Assembly: GCA_029338615.1 (NCBI GenBank)
Contig: JAQYAS010000042.1
Span: 1-57,559 of the forward strand
Length of the DNA: 57,559 nt
From: Clostridiales bacterium
GTDB taxonomy: Bacteria; Bacillota; Clostridia; Lachnospirales; Lachnospiraceae
Reading direction: 5' to 3'
Part shown: positions 1-9,425 of the stretch, in pieces
Layout: the number at the start of each line of letters is the position of its first letter
How positions within the stretch are numbered: the stretch's first letter is position 1
Program-made: the position numbers and the translations under genes
The notes under the pieces: generated by a model
What the model was told of the DNA's origin: nothing
Seen by the model: only the letters and a program-made list of their open reading frames with translations
Databases searched by the model: none

Positions 1-177
1 AAGCTCTCCTGTTGAGCTGTTGGATGGCTGACGGTTGAACCAGCAAAGCGGCTTGTCCTTGTTTGCTACTCCGCTGCTTGAACTTCCGCCACTTGAGCTT
101 CCGCCTGATCCACATCCTACCATTGATAATGCAAGTGTTGCAGCAGCTACTACAGCTAATATTCTCTTTTTTCTCAT
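1..177 (-). CDS. Galactose/glucose-type ABC transporter substrate-binding lipoprotein, N-terminus only
   Basis: Only the first 59 codons lie in the window; the gene runs off the left edge. The start is followed by a lipoprotein signal: basic MRKKR, a hydrophobic stretch, and a lipobox ending at Cys22 (SMVGC), then a Gly/Ser-rich linker typical of surface-anchored Gram-positive binding proteins. The visible mature part contains KPLCWFNRQPSNSSTGEL, which I recognise from MglB-like galactose/methyl-galactoside binding proteins of Lachnospiraceae. It would capture sugar outside the membrane for an ABC importer whose other subunits should lie beyond the edge. An AGGAGG ribosome binding site sits 8 bases before the ATG. 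Lipoprotein status is sure; the sugar assignment rests on a short stretch. Confidence 0.75.
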   Translation of the reverse strand, partial: MRKKRILAVVAAATLALSMVGCGSGGSSSGGSSSSGVANKDKPLCWFNRQPSNSSTGEL

Positions 178-246
178 ATCTCTTTCCTCCTATGTTCTGG
201 TTTTGTGTGTTTTTTTTATTTTCGTCGTTCCTCATTGACTAAATTC

Positions 247-275
247 ATTATAATTTGACATAGGGTTTGAAAGAA
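247..275 (-). promoter_or_regulatory. Probable promoter of the binding-lipoprotein gene
   Basis: A TATAAT -10 (252 down to 247) lies 17 bases from a weak TTCTTT -35 (275 to 270), about 70 bases upstream of the lipoprotein start. The -10 is perfect but the -35 is poor, so an activator may be needed; none is identified. Confidence 0.45.
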
Positions 276-362
276 TAGAATATTTTTGGATTAATTAGTA
301 AAATTTTGTGATTTATAGATATTTTTATAGATATTTTTACCAATCGAATATTTTATAGATTT

Positions 363-397
363 GACTTCAGGGATTATTTTGTCCAATCCCTGAAGTC
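363..397 (-). terminator. Hairpin over the end of the MATE gene
   Basis: A perfect 13-bp inverted repeat (363-375 with 385-397, 9-base loop) spans the last codons and stop of the MATE gene. The bases after it on the minus strand are AT-rich but not a clean U tract, so it may terminate or protect the 3' end. Confidence 0.5.
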
Positions 398-1732
398 TGA
401 TCTGAAGATTATTGTGGCAATAAGTATAAATACAAAGCACACCACCCAAGTAACCGGCTCACATATGCACACTGCCACATAGCCATATACAGGCACAAGA
501 AACACGGCAAAAAGTATCTTACCTGCCATCTCAAGTCCGCTGCATATAAGCGGTGCCACTGAATGTCTCATGCCCTGCAAGGCATTTCTGAGAATTACAA
601 GAACCGCCATAGGTGGGATCATAGGTATACTTATCCTAATGTACATGAGGCCATTGCTTATGATCGTGTCATCTGAACTTCCGGTTATCAGCACAAGCAT
701 ATTCCTTGCGAGTGTGAATGTGAATATAAGTGCCAAAACCCACCACACACCATATAATGCCATGGCCGTATATATGCCATGCTTGATCCTTGACTTTTTG
801 TTAGCTCCGTAATTCTGGCTGGAAAATGTAGCTGCACCGGTTCCAAGTGCAACACCCGGAGTATAGAAAAACTCAGCCAGTCTTCTTGCTCCCACCTGGG
901 CTGCTATATACACATTTCCAAGTGCATTTATACTGCTCTGAAGTATAACACTTCCTATATTGTATATTGCGCTCATCAGAGCCATGCTGAGTCCTGTCCA
1001 CAACATTTCAAATACATATCCAGCTTCAGCCTTAATATCCGCACGTCCGAAGCTGAGTTCAGGATATTTTCTTGTTATACATATTATACCGAGAACTGCG
1101 CTTATACCCTGTGCCAGAATAGTTGCAATCGCTGCACCTCTGACTCCCATATGCATAGGCGACATCAACAAATAATCAAATATAATGTTTAAAACACTAC
1201 TGAACACAAGGAATATAAGTGGTGTTACACTATTGCCTATGGCCCTCAGCAGACTTGATTCCAGATTGTATGCCATAGTAAATGGTATTCCGGCGAGTAT
1301 GACTGTCAGATAACTCAATGCTCCATCCATAGTATCAGATGGCACCTTCAGCACATTGAGCAATGGAACTCTGAATATCAACAGACCGGCAGTCATAACA
1401 AACGTTGAAATGACACACAATATAACCGTCCAACAGACTGACTTCCTCATTTCTTTTTCATTTCCCGCGCCGAAATTTCTGCTGACAAACAATGCAAATC
1501 CATTGTTAAGTCCTATTGCCATGTTTGTGACCAGACTGTAGAGTGCCGCTGTCGCTCCGATCTGCGCCAACGCACTATCTCCAAGTATATGTCCCGCCAA
1601 TGATGTATCCATAAGATTATAAAGCTGCTGAAGAATATTTCCTATAAACAGCGGAACCGCAAAACCTATAAGTAATTTTGCCGGACTTCCCACTGTCATA
1701 TCTACGCTGCGGTTTGACCTTGTTCTCTCCAT
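374..1732 (-). CDS. MATE family multidrug/toxin efflux transporter
   Basis: A 452-residue integral membrane protein of the usual MATE length, with about twelve hydrophobic segments and two MatE repeats. The N-terminal segment (GSPAKLLIGFAVPLFIGNIL, near residues 15-35) and the internal QVGARRLAEFFYTPGVA region are typical of Clostridial MATE proteins, which export drugs or metabolites using a Na+ or H+ gradient. Substrate cannot be inferred. The start follows a good AAGGAG ribosome binding site. It is followed by the lipoprotein gene but separated by a promoter and a strong hairpin, so it is probably its own unit. A second MATE gene lies at 33721-35100; the two are only distantly alike. Confidence 0.9.
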   Translation of the reverse strand: MERTRSNRSVDMTVGSPAKLLIGFAVPLFIGNILQQLYNLMDTSLAGHILGDSALAQIGATAALYSLVTNMAIGLNNGFALFVSRNFGAGNEKEMRKSVCWTVILCVISTFVMTAGLLIFRVPLLNVLKVPSDTMDGALSYLTVILAGIPFTMAYNLESSLLRAIGNSVTPLIFLVFSSVLNIIFDYLLMSPMHMGVRGAAIATILAQGISAVLGIICITRKYPELSFGRADIKAEAGYVFEMLWTGLSMALMSAIYNIGSVILQSSINALGNVYIAAQVGARRLAEFFYTPGVALGTGAATFSSQNYGANKKSRIKHGIYTAMALYGVWWVLALIFTFTLARNMLVLITGSSDDTIISNGLMYIRISIPMIPPMAVLVILRNALQGMRHSVAPLICSGLEMAGKILFAVFLVPVYGYVAVCICEPVTWVVCFVFILIATIIFRSDFRDWTK

Positions 1733-1779
1733 ATTTACTTCTCCTTTGACGAATTTCAGATCATGTATGGGAAAAATAA

Positions 1780-2385
1780 CTATGCATTAATGTAGCTTCC
1801 GCAATAAGGGCATTTGCTGGAATACCCTGTCGCTGCACGAAAGCTTGAACCGCAGTTCGGACATCTGACCGCCACAAGCCTCAGCTTATCCGGTGCCACC
1901 GGCTTGTCATCCATGAGTTCTTCCTCTCCAGGAAGCTTCTCATCTCTTACCGAATTCGGATCATAGCCGTATTTGCCGTTGAGCTCGAATATATCTATCG
2001 TCATACCTATCGGGTACATTCCGGCACCCCTTGTAAATCCTGTTGGTATTATGGCCTCCCGCTCAACATGGTAACTGTCAAAGTAATGCACGATCGTGTC
2101 CATCATATATGTATTGTTCACCTTAACAGAAGTATTCTCCGTGTATCCATATATCTTTGCAGGATACCTCACGCCTTTTTTTACTATCATCTTCTTGTTG
2201 TGGACCAATATCGCCACTACTATATCCATTCCACCACCGATCAGTATGAAACCTCCCGGAAGGCTCAGCATAGCCAGGGGGAATTTCCCCGGCTCCGCCA
2301 CAATTGCAAATATAATTCCCACGAAAACACCGACAGCAAGAAATATACTGCCAACCATAACCACTATCTTATGAGCTGCATTCAT
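1780..2385 (-). CDS. Membrane protein with C-terminal zinc-ribbon motif, unknown function
   Basis: About 201 residues. I chose the ATG at 2385 because GGAAG lies just before it; a longer in-frame start at 2415 lacks a clear site. Two hydrophobic segments near the N-terminus (about residues 5-27 and 33-57) form a hairpin in the membrane, followed by a soluble part of roughly 140 residues. The extreme C-terminus holds CPNC and CPYC, 18 residues apart, as in a zinc ribbon. No family name is recognised. It lies between MATE and TraX-like genes in the same direction, but with gaps that do not prove an operon. Confidence 0.7.
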   Translation of the reverse strand: MNAAHKIVVMVGSIFLAVGVFVGIIFAIVAEPGKFPLAMLSLPGGFILIGGGMDIVVAILVHNKKMIVKKGVRYPAKIYGYTENTSVKVNNTYMMDTIVHYFDSYHVEREAIIPTGFTRGAGMYPIGMTIDIFELNGKYGYDPNSVRDEKLPGEEELMDDKPVAPDKLRLVAVRCPNCGSSFRAATGYSSKCPYCGSYINA

Positions 2386-2492
2386 ACTATTTCTTCCTTT
2401 CTCAAATAACTGCAAGATAGATCCTTCTATGCCAACAACCTGAAATTACAAGCCATTTTCACAAAAACACCAATTCTCTGCCCATATCATAC

Positions 2493-3284
2493 CTACATCA
2501 CCATCTGCCAGATTATGTACAATACAAGCAAGTGTCCCGGATAAAATGCATAACAGAAGTATTTAAACCACTTCTTATGGTATCCCAGTTTTCCATTGTA
2601 CAGCCAAATCACCGGCAATGCGATGAGTGCAAATCCCTGCTGAGGGAACTCAAAGCTGTGTCCCGCTATACTAAACGTATAACAATATCCACTAATCAGC
2701 TGTGCATTGATATAATACATACACACGAGCTGTGCTATCAATTTCCATGGTTCCTTGCCACGGAACAAATAGAACATTATAACCATGACAACTCCCGCTC
2801 CATAGAAATCAACCATGGTGATCGTTCCTATCACATATCCCACAAGAGTCACAACAACCGCAACCGGGATCCACAGCCATACCTTGCCCGTTTTCCTTAT
2901 CTTGTCTATCAATGCTATCAGCAGCAATCCTATGAGAAATGTCCAGAGCACATTCTGATGAAACAGATACAAGACACTATCTCCGGACACAAGATCAAAT
3001 GGAATTTCAGATATCACTGCAAATATAAGCATTCTGCACAGATATCTGCGGAAATTACTGGTGTGATAAAATCCCTCAACTATCATAAAGGCAAATATCG
3101 GAAATGCTATTCTTCCTATGCACGTAAGTATATCCACATATGGAAACAACGTTGCCCACATATGATCACTGAGCATGCATGTCATCGCAATGATATGCAG
3201 CATACAGGAGCTGAATACTCCTGCCTTTATATTCCAGGACTTTTTCCCCGGATCAATCATTTTATCATTCTGTATATCCGTCAT
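2493..3284 (-). CDS. TraX family membrane protein
   Basis: A 263-residue polytopic membrane protein of the TraX family. The landmarks are LHIIAMTCMLSDHMW near residue 30, IGRIAFPIFAFMIVEGFYHT, and the C-terminal KWFKYFCYAFYPGHLLVLY, all typical of the family. TraX was first described as the F-pilin N-acetylating factor, and the family belongs to the broader membrane acyltransferase group; in Clostridia, single chromosomal copies are common and their substrate is unknown. No conjugation genes are nearby, so a pilin role is unlikely here. A strong AAGGAGG ribosome binding site precedes the start. Confidence 0.85.
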   Translation of the reverse strand: MTDIQNDKMIDPGKKSWNIKAGVFSSCMLHIIAMTCMLSDHMWATLFPYVDILTCIGRIAFPIFAFMIVEGFYHTSNFRRYLCRMLIFAVISEIPFDLVSGDSVLYLFHQNVLWTFLIGLLLIALIDKIRKTGKVWLWIPVAVVVTLVGYVIGTITMVDFYGAGVVMVIMFYLFRGKEPWKLIAQLVCMYYINAQLISGYCYTFSIAGHSFEFPQQGFALIALPVIWLYNGKLGYHKKWFKYFCYAFYPGHLLVLYIIWQMVM

Positions 3285-3324
3285 ATTGGTTCCTCCTTTT
3301 TATATGACTTCGTCATATTGGTTC

Positions 3325-4878
3325 CTAATATGTGCCGCCAACTCCTTCGCCCTTGTTAAATCCGAAGATGGCGCAGCATATCAGATCTATGATAAACAAT
3401 GCCGACAATGTGATACATATAATGTTCTGCACTTTTTTGCTCTTGGAATTCAGAAATTCACTAAGTTTCGGCGCCGCTATATACACTCCAAACAAGCTGC
3501 CCAAACCAAATGCAAGGAGTCCCACCAGGCATATTCTTCCATTTACATTAAGGAACTCGTTCTTGTAGTCCCAATACTGTGAGTTAAAGAAGAAATCCAG
3601 TGCCCAGCTCGCTATGAATTCTATGATTCCACATACCACCATCGCCATAGCAAACAGCTTCACCTTATCTGCCTTGAAGCGGTCAAGCAGGAATATGATA
3701 GCAACGCCACCGACTCCGTACACAGGCAGCCATGGTCCATACATGGTTCCGCGGTTTACAAGAACATGATCCATAACTATATAGAGTACAACCTCCCAAA
3801 GCCATCCTATAAAACAGAACACAAAGAAGAAGAAAATGAAGTCCCTAAGACTGTATTCACTCTTCACCTTCATTCCCTCAGGAACCTCAACCGCGACATC
3901 CTGGAGAATATAGGCCGGTTTAGTCCATACCTCAGCAACTCCCGCGTCTCCTGCCGACTGATAAGCAGCCTCGATAGCCTTTTTGTTATATGGAGCAGCA
4001 TTGAATGCTTCCTCAACAAAGTTTTCCACACCTATATTCTGTCTGAACCAGAAGTACATCTCCACATCAAGCTCCATCTGGAATGGTAATGCAACCAGAA
4101 GTCCGGCAACCGGTATTGCCCTGATTATCCAGACATGGATGCATGACACATCAGTCAGGAACATCTTCCACTTATATCCTCTGGTCATCTCTTTGGACAT
4201 GTTCTTTGCATCTCTCCACTTGAGTCTTGGATTTTCCGCAAGAAGAAATGGAACCATTCTGTACTGATAATACTTGTACGCGCCTCCGACTATCGTGAGC
4301 CACCAGAGTGCCATCACCACATTGTAGCAGAACATGTCCCACATGAGTCTGAGCACGTAATGTCTATGAAAAGGCGCAAACATTCGGTTGATGGATACCT
4401 TATCACTATATCTGCACTCCATGGCATAACGGCATTTGCCGACTATTGCCGCACTCTGTATGAAGAAATGCAGTACCGCCATGATAAGTGCGGATATGAG
4501 AAGCATCACTATGACCTCTCCCGGATTTCTCTTCACATATGCCGTGTTGGCGCCGAGAAGTTTGATGATCCAGGTCTGCTTCACCGTCACTGAATCTATC
4601 ACCCGGGCCACCGACTCAGCTCTTTCCTCCGACATATGATCAATCATAGGCAGATTCTTCACATACTCCTTGAGAATTGTAACATTGTCCGCCACATGCT
4701 CAGTCTCCTGTCCGAGCACCTGATCTATTCCCTTTACAAACTTTGTCTGGGAAGAATCATCTACCCCAAGATAAGAGAAAATAAAACACACAGCGACCAT
4801 GGCCATCCATGCAATAAGTCCCCGCTTAAATACCGTGTTCCACGCTCCCTTTCTAAGCTGTTTCCTGTTCCAAGTCAT
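3325..4878 (-). CDS. DUF975-like / CmpB-type (putative ABC transporter permease) fusion membrane protein
   Basis: A 517-residue membrane protein with two parts. The N-terminal 330 residues resemble DUF975-type proteins: a short basic start (RKQLRKGAWNTVFKRG), then a series of membrane segments with a soluble loop. The C-terminal 180 residues match the putative ABC-transporter CmpB family, with the marks FIGWLWEVVLYIVMDH, NRGTMYGPWLPVYGVGG and WDYKNEFLNVNGRICL. CmpB is a name from an old permease annotation; actual function is unknown, and no ATPase gene is adjacent. The domains usually occur as separate proteins, so this fusion suggests they act together. The start follows AAGGGAG at a longish spacing. 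Confidence 0.75.
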   Translation of the reverse strand: MTWNRKQLRKGAWNTVFKRGLIAWMAMVAVCFIFSYLGVDDSSQTKFVKGIDQVLGQETEHVADNVTILKEYVKNLPMIDHMSEERAESVARVIDSVTVKQTWIIKLLGANTAYVKRNPGEVIVMLLISALIMAVLHFFIQSAAIVGKCRYAMECRYSDKVSINRMFAPFHRHYVLRLMWDMFCYNVVMALWWLTIVGGAYKYYQYRMVPFLLAENPRLKWRDAKNMSKEMTRGYKWKMFLTDVSCIHVWIIRAIPVAGLLVALPFQMELDVEMYFWFRQNIGVENFVEEAFNAAPYNKKAIEAAYQSAGDAGVAEVWTKPAYILQDVAVEVPEGMKVKSEYSLRDFIFFFFVFCFIGWLWEVVLYIVMDHVLVNRGTMYGPWLPVYGVGGVAIIFLLDRFKADKVKLFAMAMVVCGIIEFIASWALDFFFNSQYWDYKNEFLNVNGRICLVGLLAFGLGSLFGVYIAAPKLSEFLNSKSKKVQNIICITLSALFIIDLICCAIFGFNKGEGVGGTY

Positions 4879-4964
4879 TATAATACATTCTCCCTTATAG
4901 AATTTTAAATGTTATCATCTTACGTCTATATCACACATTTTTAATGTCACATCACACAGGCAAA

Positions 4965-5007
4965 CTGCGAAACTCATAACCTGAATTATGGCTTGATGGT
5001 TTCGCAG
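4965..5007 (-). terminator. Hairpin after jetC
   Basis: CTGCGAAAC (5007-4999) pairs with GTTTCGCAG (4973-4965), with a second inner CATAA/TTATG stem. It stands 8 bases after the jetC stop. No U tract follows, so it is a candidate end of the jet operon rather than a proven terminator. Confidence 0.45.
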
Positions 5008-5015
5008 CGCTCCCC

Positions 5016-8000
5016 CTAGATGAAGTCGAAGGTCGCCTGCTCATATGAAAGCTCCTGATATTCAAGCTCCTCCTGATCCGTCTTGCTGGTATAGTCCACA
5101 ACGACCGTCTGCTGCTTTCCGCCCACCATCTGCTGTCCCAGAATGTAGTTCACATCGAATCGTCCTGTGATGGCAGGTGTCGCGCCACGGGCAGGTACAA
5201 TGAGCTGCACATGGTTAGCCGCAAGCATGGCAAATATTGGTTCCCATATGTATATATCCTTCGCCGCTCCAAACGGGTTGTCGATAAATATAGTCTTCGA
5301 CTGTACTGACTCCTCCGGTGCCAGACTGTACATTCCTGCAATATAGTTGATGACAGCAACCAGGAACTGGATGTAGATACCCTGCGACTGTCCTGTACTT
5401 CCAACAGCCTCCTCGTATCTGAGGTAACGGCTCTGTTCCTTTATCCTCTCTCTCTTGTAGAGGTTAAGTCTGATCGCATTCATATCTGTGACCATGACTC
5501 CGAACAGCTTCTTGAGTCCCAGACAGTCACGGATGTACTTGATCCTCTTTCTCTCGTCTTCGTAGGCATCCGCACCCTTCACTATGTCATCTATATAGTC
5601 AGACATCCTTTGCTTCACAAATTCATCCTTCACATAAGGTATGGTTAGATCGACCATCTTGATCACATCATCGCCCACCGTGATACGTGACAGCTTTGGA
5701 AGCTTCTCAAGCTCAGTTTTCACATCCATACATCTCTGCACGCACTGGTTCTCGAAGTTTTCCTTAATGGCAACCATATCCTCGATGCCCTTCTCAACAC
5801 GCTCCTTCTCCAGCTTGATGAACTCAATGATCTGAAGAAGATTTGCCAGAAGTTCCCTTGCCTGACTGTAGGTATCCGGAACCTGAACATCCTGTCTGAT
5901 AGTATTTGCCATCTCGAATACACCCATCTCCACGAGCGTATCTGCGGTCTGTCCCTTGAATCTCATGATCTCGTTCTTTGCACGGTCAAGAGCTTTCATG
6001 CTCCTGTCGTACTTCATGAGGCTTGTCTCGAATAACTGTCTGAGAGTATCCATGTCCTCATCCAGCACATTACCACCAGATACGTCTATGTCATTTGTAT
6101 CGACTATTCTCTTCACATCCTTGTACAGATCCACCATGAAGCCATACTGCTTGTAGTAATCGCTGTATGCCTTCTCGGCATCTTTGAATATGCGGTTCAT
6201 GTCCGCAAGCACAGCATCTCCGTTGGCTATAGCTGTATCCGTATCTGTGGCAGATATGTCCTCGCGCACATAACTTCCATCGCCATATGTACGATTGATA
6301 TTCTCTATCGCATACTCTATGCTTCCCTCCAGCTTGCTATACGCCTTCTGGTCAGCCTTCTGCTGCTGCATCAGCGATGCCTCTATCAATGTGAGCCTTG
6401 CCAGCTCATCATCCATCTCCCTGAGATTGTCCTCTGACGTCGGATAGAGTTCTCCCGCCTCGGCAAATACCGCCATATCGAAGCCTCTCTTCTCTATGGT
6501 CTTCTGTATTCTGTCCATGGACTTCTTCAGCGCATCCATGAGTTTCTTCTTGTCCTCGAGATCCGGCACATGCTCCTTTGAAACCGCCAGCATAGCCATA
6601 AATTCCTGCTCAAGCTGTTCATCTGAAATATCCAGTTTTTCAACAGATCCCGCATTCTCAGGCTTCGGCAGATACGGTTCAAAATACTCCGTCCACTTGT
6701 ACTGGATATCCTCTATATTCCTTGTGAGTCCTGCAAGCTTCGCCTCGGTCTCACCAACCGTCGTCGACCACTTCAGCACATCGCTATGAAGTCCTGACAG
6801 CTTTGCCACAAGGTCAGACTTCCTCTGCTTATACTCGGCAATCCTCTGTTCTTCCGGTCTTGCAAGGTCTGACAGTTGCTCTATCATTACAAATGTCTGT
6901 CTTCTGTCAGCTTCCCTCTGCTGCCTCTGCTGCAGATCACCATATCTCTCTGTGTTGTTCTTGAGCTCAGTCTCCACAACCTTGATTGACATCTTAAGCC
7001 CCTCAAGTTCATCCTTCTTGTCGAGCAGCGCCTGGTTCAGCTCTCTCTCCCTGTCCTCGGCTCCTGTATATCTCGCATCCACAAGCCTTGTGACAAATGC
7101 AAGATCCTCCTGATAAGTCGCAAGCTTCTCATTTATCAGACCGATCTCTTCCGTGAGACCTGCTATCTTATCAGCATTTGCCTTTCTGGCATCCTCTATT
7201 GAGTCCTTAGACATGAAATATTTTCTGTCTCTTCCTATGATGAGCATGTTCTCAGCGGGAACTATGGCAGACTCCGAAAGTCTATCCATATCGTACACCA
7301 TAACGCACTCATTGCCTGTGTCTATTGAACCAAGGTTGATGTCATCCTCCAGATCTCCGAAACCTTTAGTCACAACACTGTACGGCAGGTATGGATTTGC
7401 CTGAAGAAGATCCTCCTTTGTGTCGTCCGGCAGTGCCGACAGATAATCCGCACCGTGCATGGCCATAAGCCCATGGCGGGTGGATATATAATTTATAACT
7501 TCCTCAGCGCCCTCTGATGGCGGAAATGGTCTCCCATCCTCATAGCACTTCGCAAGCTTTGTCAGTCTGTCGATCTCCTGCTGGCGCTTGATCGTCTCTG
7601 TTATGGTTCCCCTTATCCTGTCATTTATGACACCTGTTATATCCTGTGGATTCTCCACAGAGTACACTGCCATGATGCTGTCGAGCTGGCTTCCCGACTG
7701 TCTGTATGCCTCAGCGTCAAGCCTTGCATCCTCGCAGCTCCTCTCCAACGCATCATACTCAGCCTGTACTGTCGTCAGTCTGTATCTGTCATCGTACAGC
7801 TTTGTCCTGCAATCCGCTATGGCGATCTCCAGCTCCGTCATCTCAGCAAGAATCCTGTCCGACTCCTCCTGAGCCTTGTTCATCATATCCTTCACATCAC
7901 CCACGACAAGCAGGTTGACAGATGCGGCCAGATCACTTATACGGGTGCTTATCTCATCTATCTTGGCTGTCGCATCGGTGATATTGTTTTCCGCAACCGC

Positions 8001-9425
8001 CTGCGCGATCTCGCCCTCCCTCATGACCTTTCGGCAGTATTCTGCCTCCTCAAGGGCGTGATCATAGCTGGTCTGAGCCTCTTCCCTTGCCGCCATGAGC
8101 TCTGCAAGCTTCTTCTCGTCACGGATGCGTCTGTTGTACGCATATACAGCCATTTTCTCACTGGATGATCCGATGTTATTTCTTATATTATCGACTATCA
8201 GTTTGTTCTCATCGTACTGTCGCTTGTTCTCCCTGTATACAAGGTAGTCATTTACACTCTCCTTGTAACCGATCTGGGATTTCAGCTCCGCAAGTTTCTT
8301 CTCGTTGTCGTCTATCTGACTGGCTGTCTCCTCCATCTTACGGTTCATTTCCTCAAGGCGCAGATAATCCCTGGTGACCCTGAGATTTGCCAGACGCTTG
8401 TTCTGCTGCTCCAACTGTTCTCCGGCATCACTCTTCGCCTTCGCCAGCTCCTCCATGTGGGTGTCACCCTCCTGTGTACATGCCCTTCCCGTGGCATACA
8501 CATCGGCCAGGCCCTTACAGATCCTGTCGTTGTCCTCGTAGAGCCCTATGCAGGAATTCACCTTGCCCTCGAGAACATTTATCAGCTCTATCTGATGGTC
8601 GTAGTTGGCTATATCACGCTTTCTCTGCGCCAGAACGTTCAGCTTGTCCTTTATGTCAAGGAGAGTCTCCGCCATGGTATCCTCCTCGCCGTTCCGTCCT
8701 GTCTTTGTGGCAAATGCTTTCTCTATGATCTCCTCTATGAGCAGATCCTCCACGACCTTTCTTGTTGTCCTGTAATTTGTCTCAAAATAAGTTCTTACGT
8801 GTCCCTCCGTCTTGTTGATTCCACGTATGATCTCCCAGTGGCTCTCATGGAGACCATAGCCGCTTATGAATCTCTGGTACTCACCCTTCTTGTCAAATAC
8901 CCTGACCTCCAGACTCATATCACGATGTCCGAGATCCTTGAGGTACGTTTTTAAACCGTTAAATGTAATCCTCTCATTGCCCTCCGACAAAGGGAGATTC
9001 ACTATGTCATTCTTGTTGTATTCTCTGTAGAAAATGCAGTAATTAAAATACTCTATGGATGCAGTGTCCTTCTGCACTTCCCCTGCATCCGCCGTATCCT
9101 TTGCCTTTCTGGCACAGAATCCGGTGGTCATATACCTGTAGCCATCCTTTATATCCGCTTCGTCAAGCTTCCACTCGATCAGTGAATGGATGACTGTGTT
9201 GCCGCCGCCCGCACGGAAAAGCTTCTCCACTGGCTGCTTATCATCCAGAGTACAGTTCGGTATCAGGTTCTGAAGAAGCAGGAGCATGAGAATACTCTTA
9301 CCTCCTCCATTTGCCAGATCATACAGAGTATTCTTGCCGTACATTCTCATGGTGAAGTCATCGTACTGCTGTGTACCAAAGTTATATTTTACATTGTTGA
9401 CTCTTATCCTGTTGATACTAGGCAT
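5016..9425 (-). CDS. jetC: SMC/MukB-like ATPase, Wadjet JetC family
   Basis: A 1469-residue SMC-type ATPase. The start at 9425 overlaps the end of jetB by 8 bases (ATGCCTAG), preferred over a longer upstream reading. An N-terminal P-loop (LANGGGKS, about residues 37-44) is followed by over 1000 residues of coiled coil broken by a hinge-like globular part near residues 620-760. The C-terminal head carries a signature-like STGQSQG (1343-1349) and a Walker B region FIDNPFG (1380-1386). JetC with JetA and JetB forms the condensin-like motor that extrudes DNA loops in Wadjet; chromosomal MksB is closely related. The Walker B Asp is followed by Asn rather than the usual Glu. No jetD follows. Family confident, defence role inferred. 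Confidence 0.8.
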   Translation of the reverse strand: MPSINRIRVNNVKYNFGTQQYDDFTMRMYGKNTLYDLANGGGKSILMLLLLQNLIPNCTLDDKQPVEKLFRAGGGNTVIHSLIEWKLDEADIKDGYRYMTTGFCARKAKDTADAGEVQKDTASIEYFNYCIFYREYNKNDIVNLPLSEGNERITFNGLKTYLKDLGHRDMSLEVRVFDKKGEYQRFISGYGLHESHWEIIRGINKTEGHVRTYFETNYRTTRKVVEDLLIEEIIEKAFATKTGRNGEEDTMAETLLDIKDKLNVLAQRKRDIANYDHQIELINVLEGKVNSCIGLYEDNDRICKGLADVYATGRACTQEGDTHMEELAKAKSDAGEQLEQQNKRLANLRVTRDYLRLEEMNRKMEETASQIDDNEKKLAELKSQIGYKESVNDYLVYRENKRQYDENKLIVDNIRNNIGSSSEKMAVYAYNRRIRDEKKLAELMAAREEAQTSYDHALEEAEYCRKVMREGEIAQAVAENNITDATAKIDEISTRISDLAASVNLLVVGDVKDMMNKAQEESDRILAEMTELEIAIADCRTKLYDDRYRLTTVQAEYDALERSCEDARLDAEAYRQSGSQLDSIMAVYSVENPQDITGVINDRIRGTITETIKRQQEIDRLTKLAKCYEDGRPFPPSEGAEEVINYISTRHGLMAMHGADYLSALPDDTKEDLLQANPYLPYSVVTKGFGDLEDDINLGSIDTGNECVMVYDMDRLSESAIVPAENMLIIGRDRKYFMSKDSIEDARKANADKIAGLTEEIGLINEKLATYQEDLAFVTRLVDARYTGAEDRERELNQALLDKKDELEGLKMSIKVVETELKNNTERYGDLQQRQQREADRRQTFVMIEQLSDLARPEEQRIAEYKQRKSDLVAKLSGLHSDVLKWSTTVGETEAKLAGLTRNIEDIQYKWTEYFEPYLPKPENAGSVEKLDISDEQLEQEFMAMLAVSKEHVPDLEDKKKLMDALKKSMDRIQKTIEKRGFDMAVFAEAGELYPTSEDNLREMDDELARLTLIEASLMQQQKADQKAYSKLEGSIEYAIENINRTYGDGSYVREDISATDTDTAIANGDAVLADMNRIFKDAEKAYSDYYKQYGFMVDLYKDVKRIVDTNDIDVSGGNVLDEDMDTLRQLFETSLMKYDRSMKALDRAKNEIMRFKGQTADTLVEMGVFEMANTIRQDVQVPDTYSQARELLANLLQIIEFIKLEKERVEKGIEDMVAIKENFENQCVQRCMDVKTELEKLPKLSRITVGDDVIKMVDLTIPYVKDEFVKQRMSDYIDDIVKGADAYEDERKRIKYIRDCLGLKKLFGVMVTDMNAIRLNLYKRERIKEQSRYLRYEEAVGSTGQSQGIYIQFLVAVINYIAGMYSLAPEESVQSKTIFIDNPFGAAKDIYIWEPIFAMLAANHVQLIVPARGATPAITGRFDVNYILGQQMVGGKQQTVVVDYTSKTDQEELEYQELSYEQATFDFI

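Noticed and set aside
35-238. Plus-strand reading frame of 67 codons at the left edge
   Set aside because: It lies antisense to the clear lipoprotein start at 177 and has no ribosome binding site.
2532-3359. 275-codon plus-strand frame opposite the TraX-like gene
   Set aside because: The minus-strand TraX frame has clear family motifs and a ribosome binding site; the plus frame has neither.
8387-8954. Long plus-strand frames opposite jetC
   Set aside because: Shadow frames of a long coding sequence; no start signals or family motifs.
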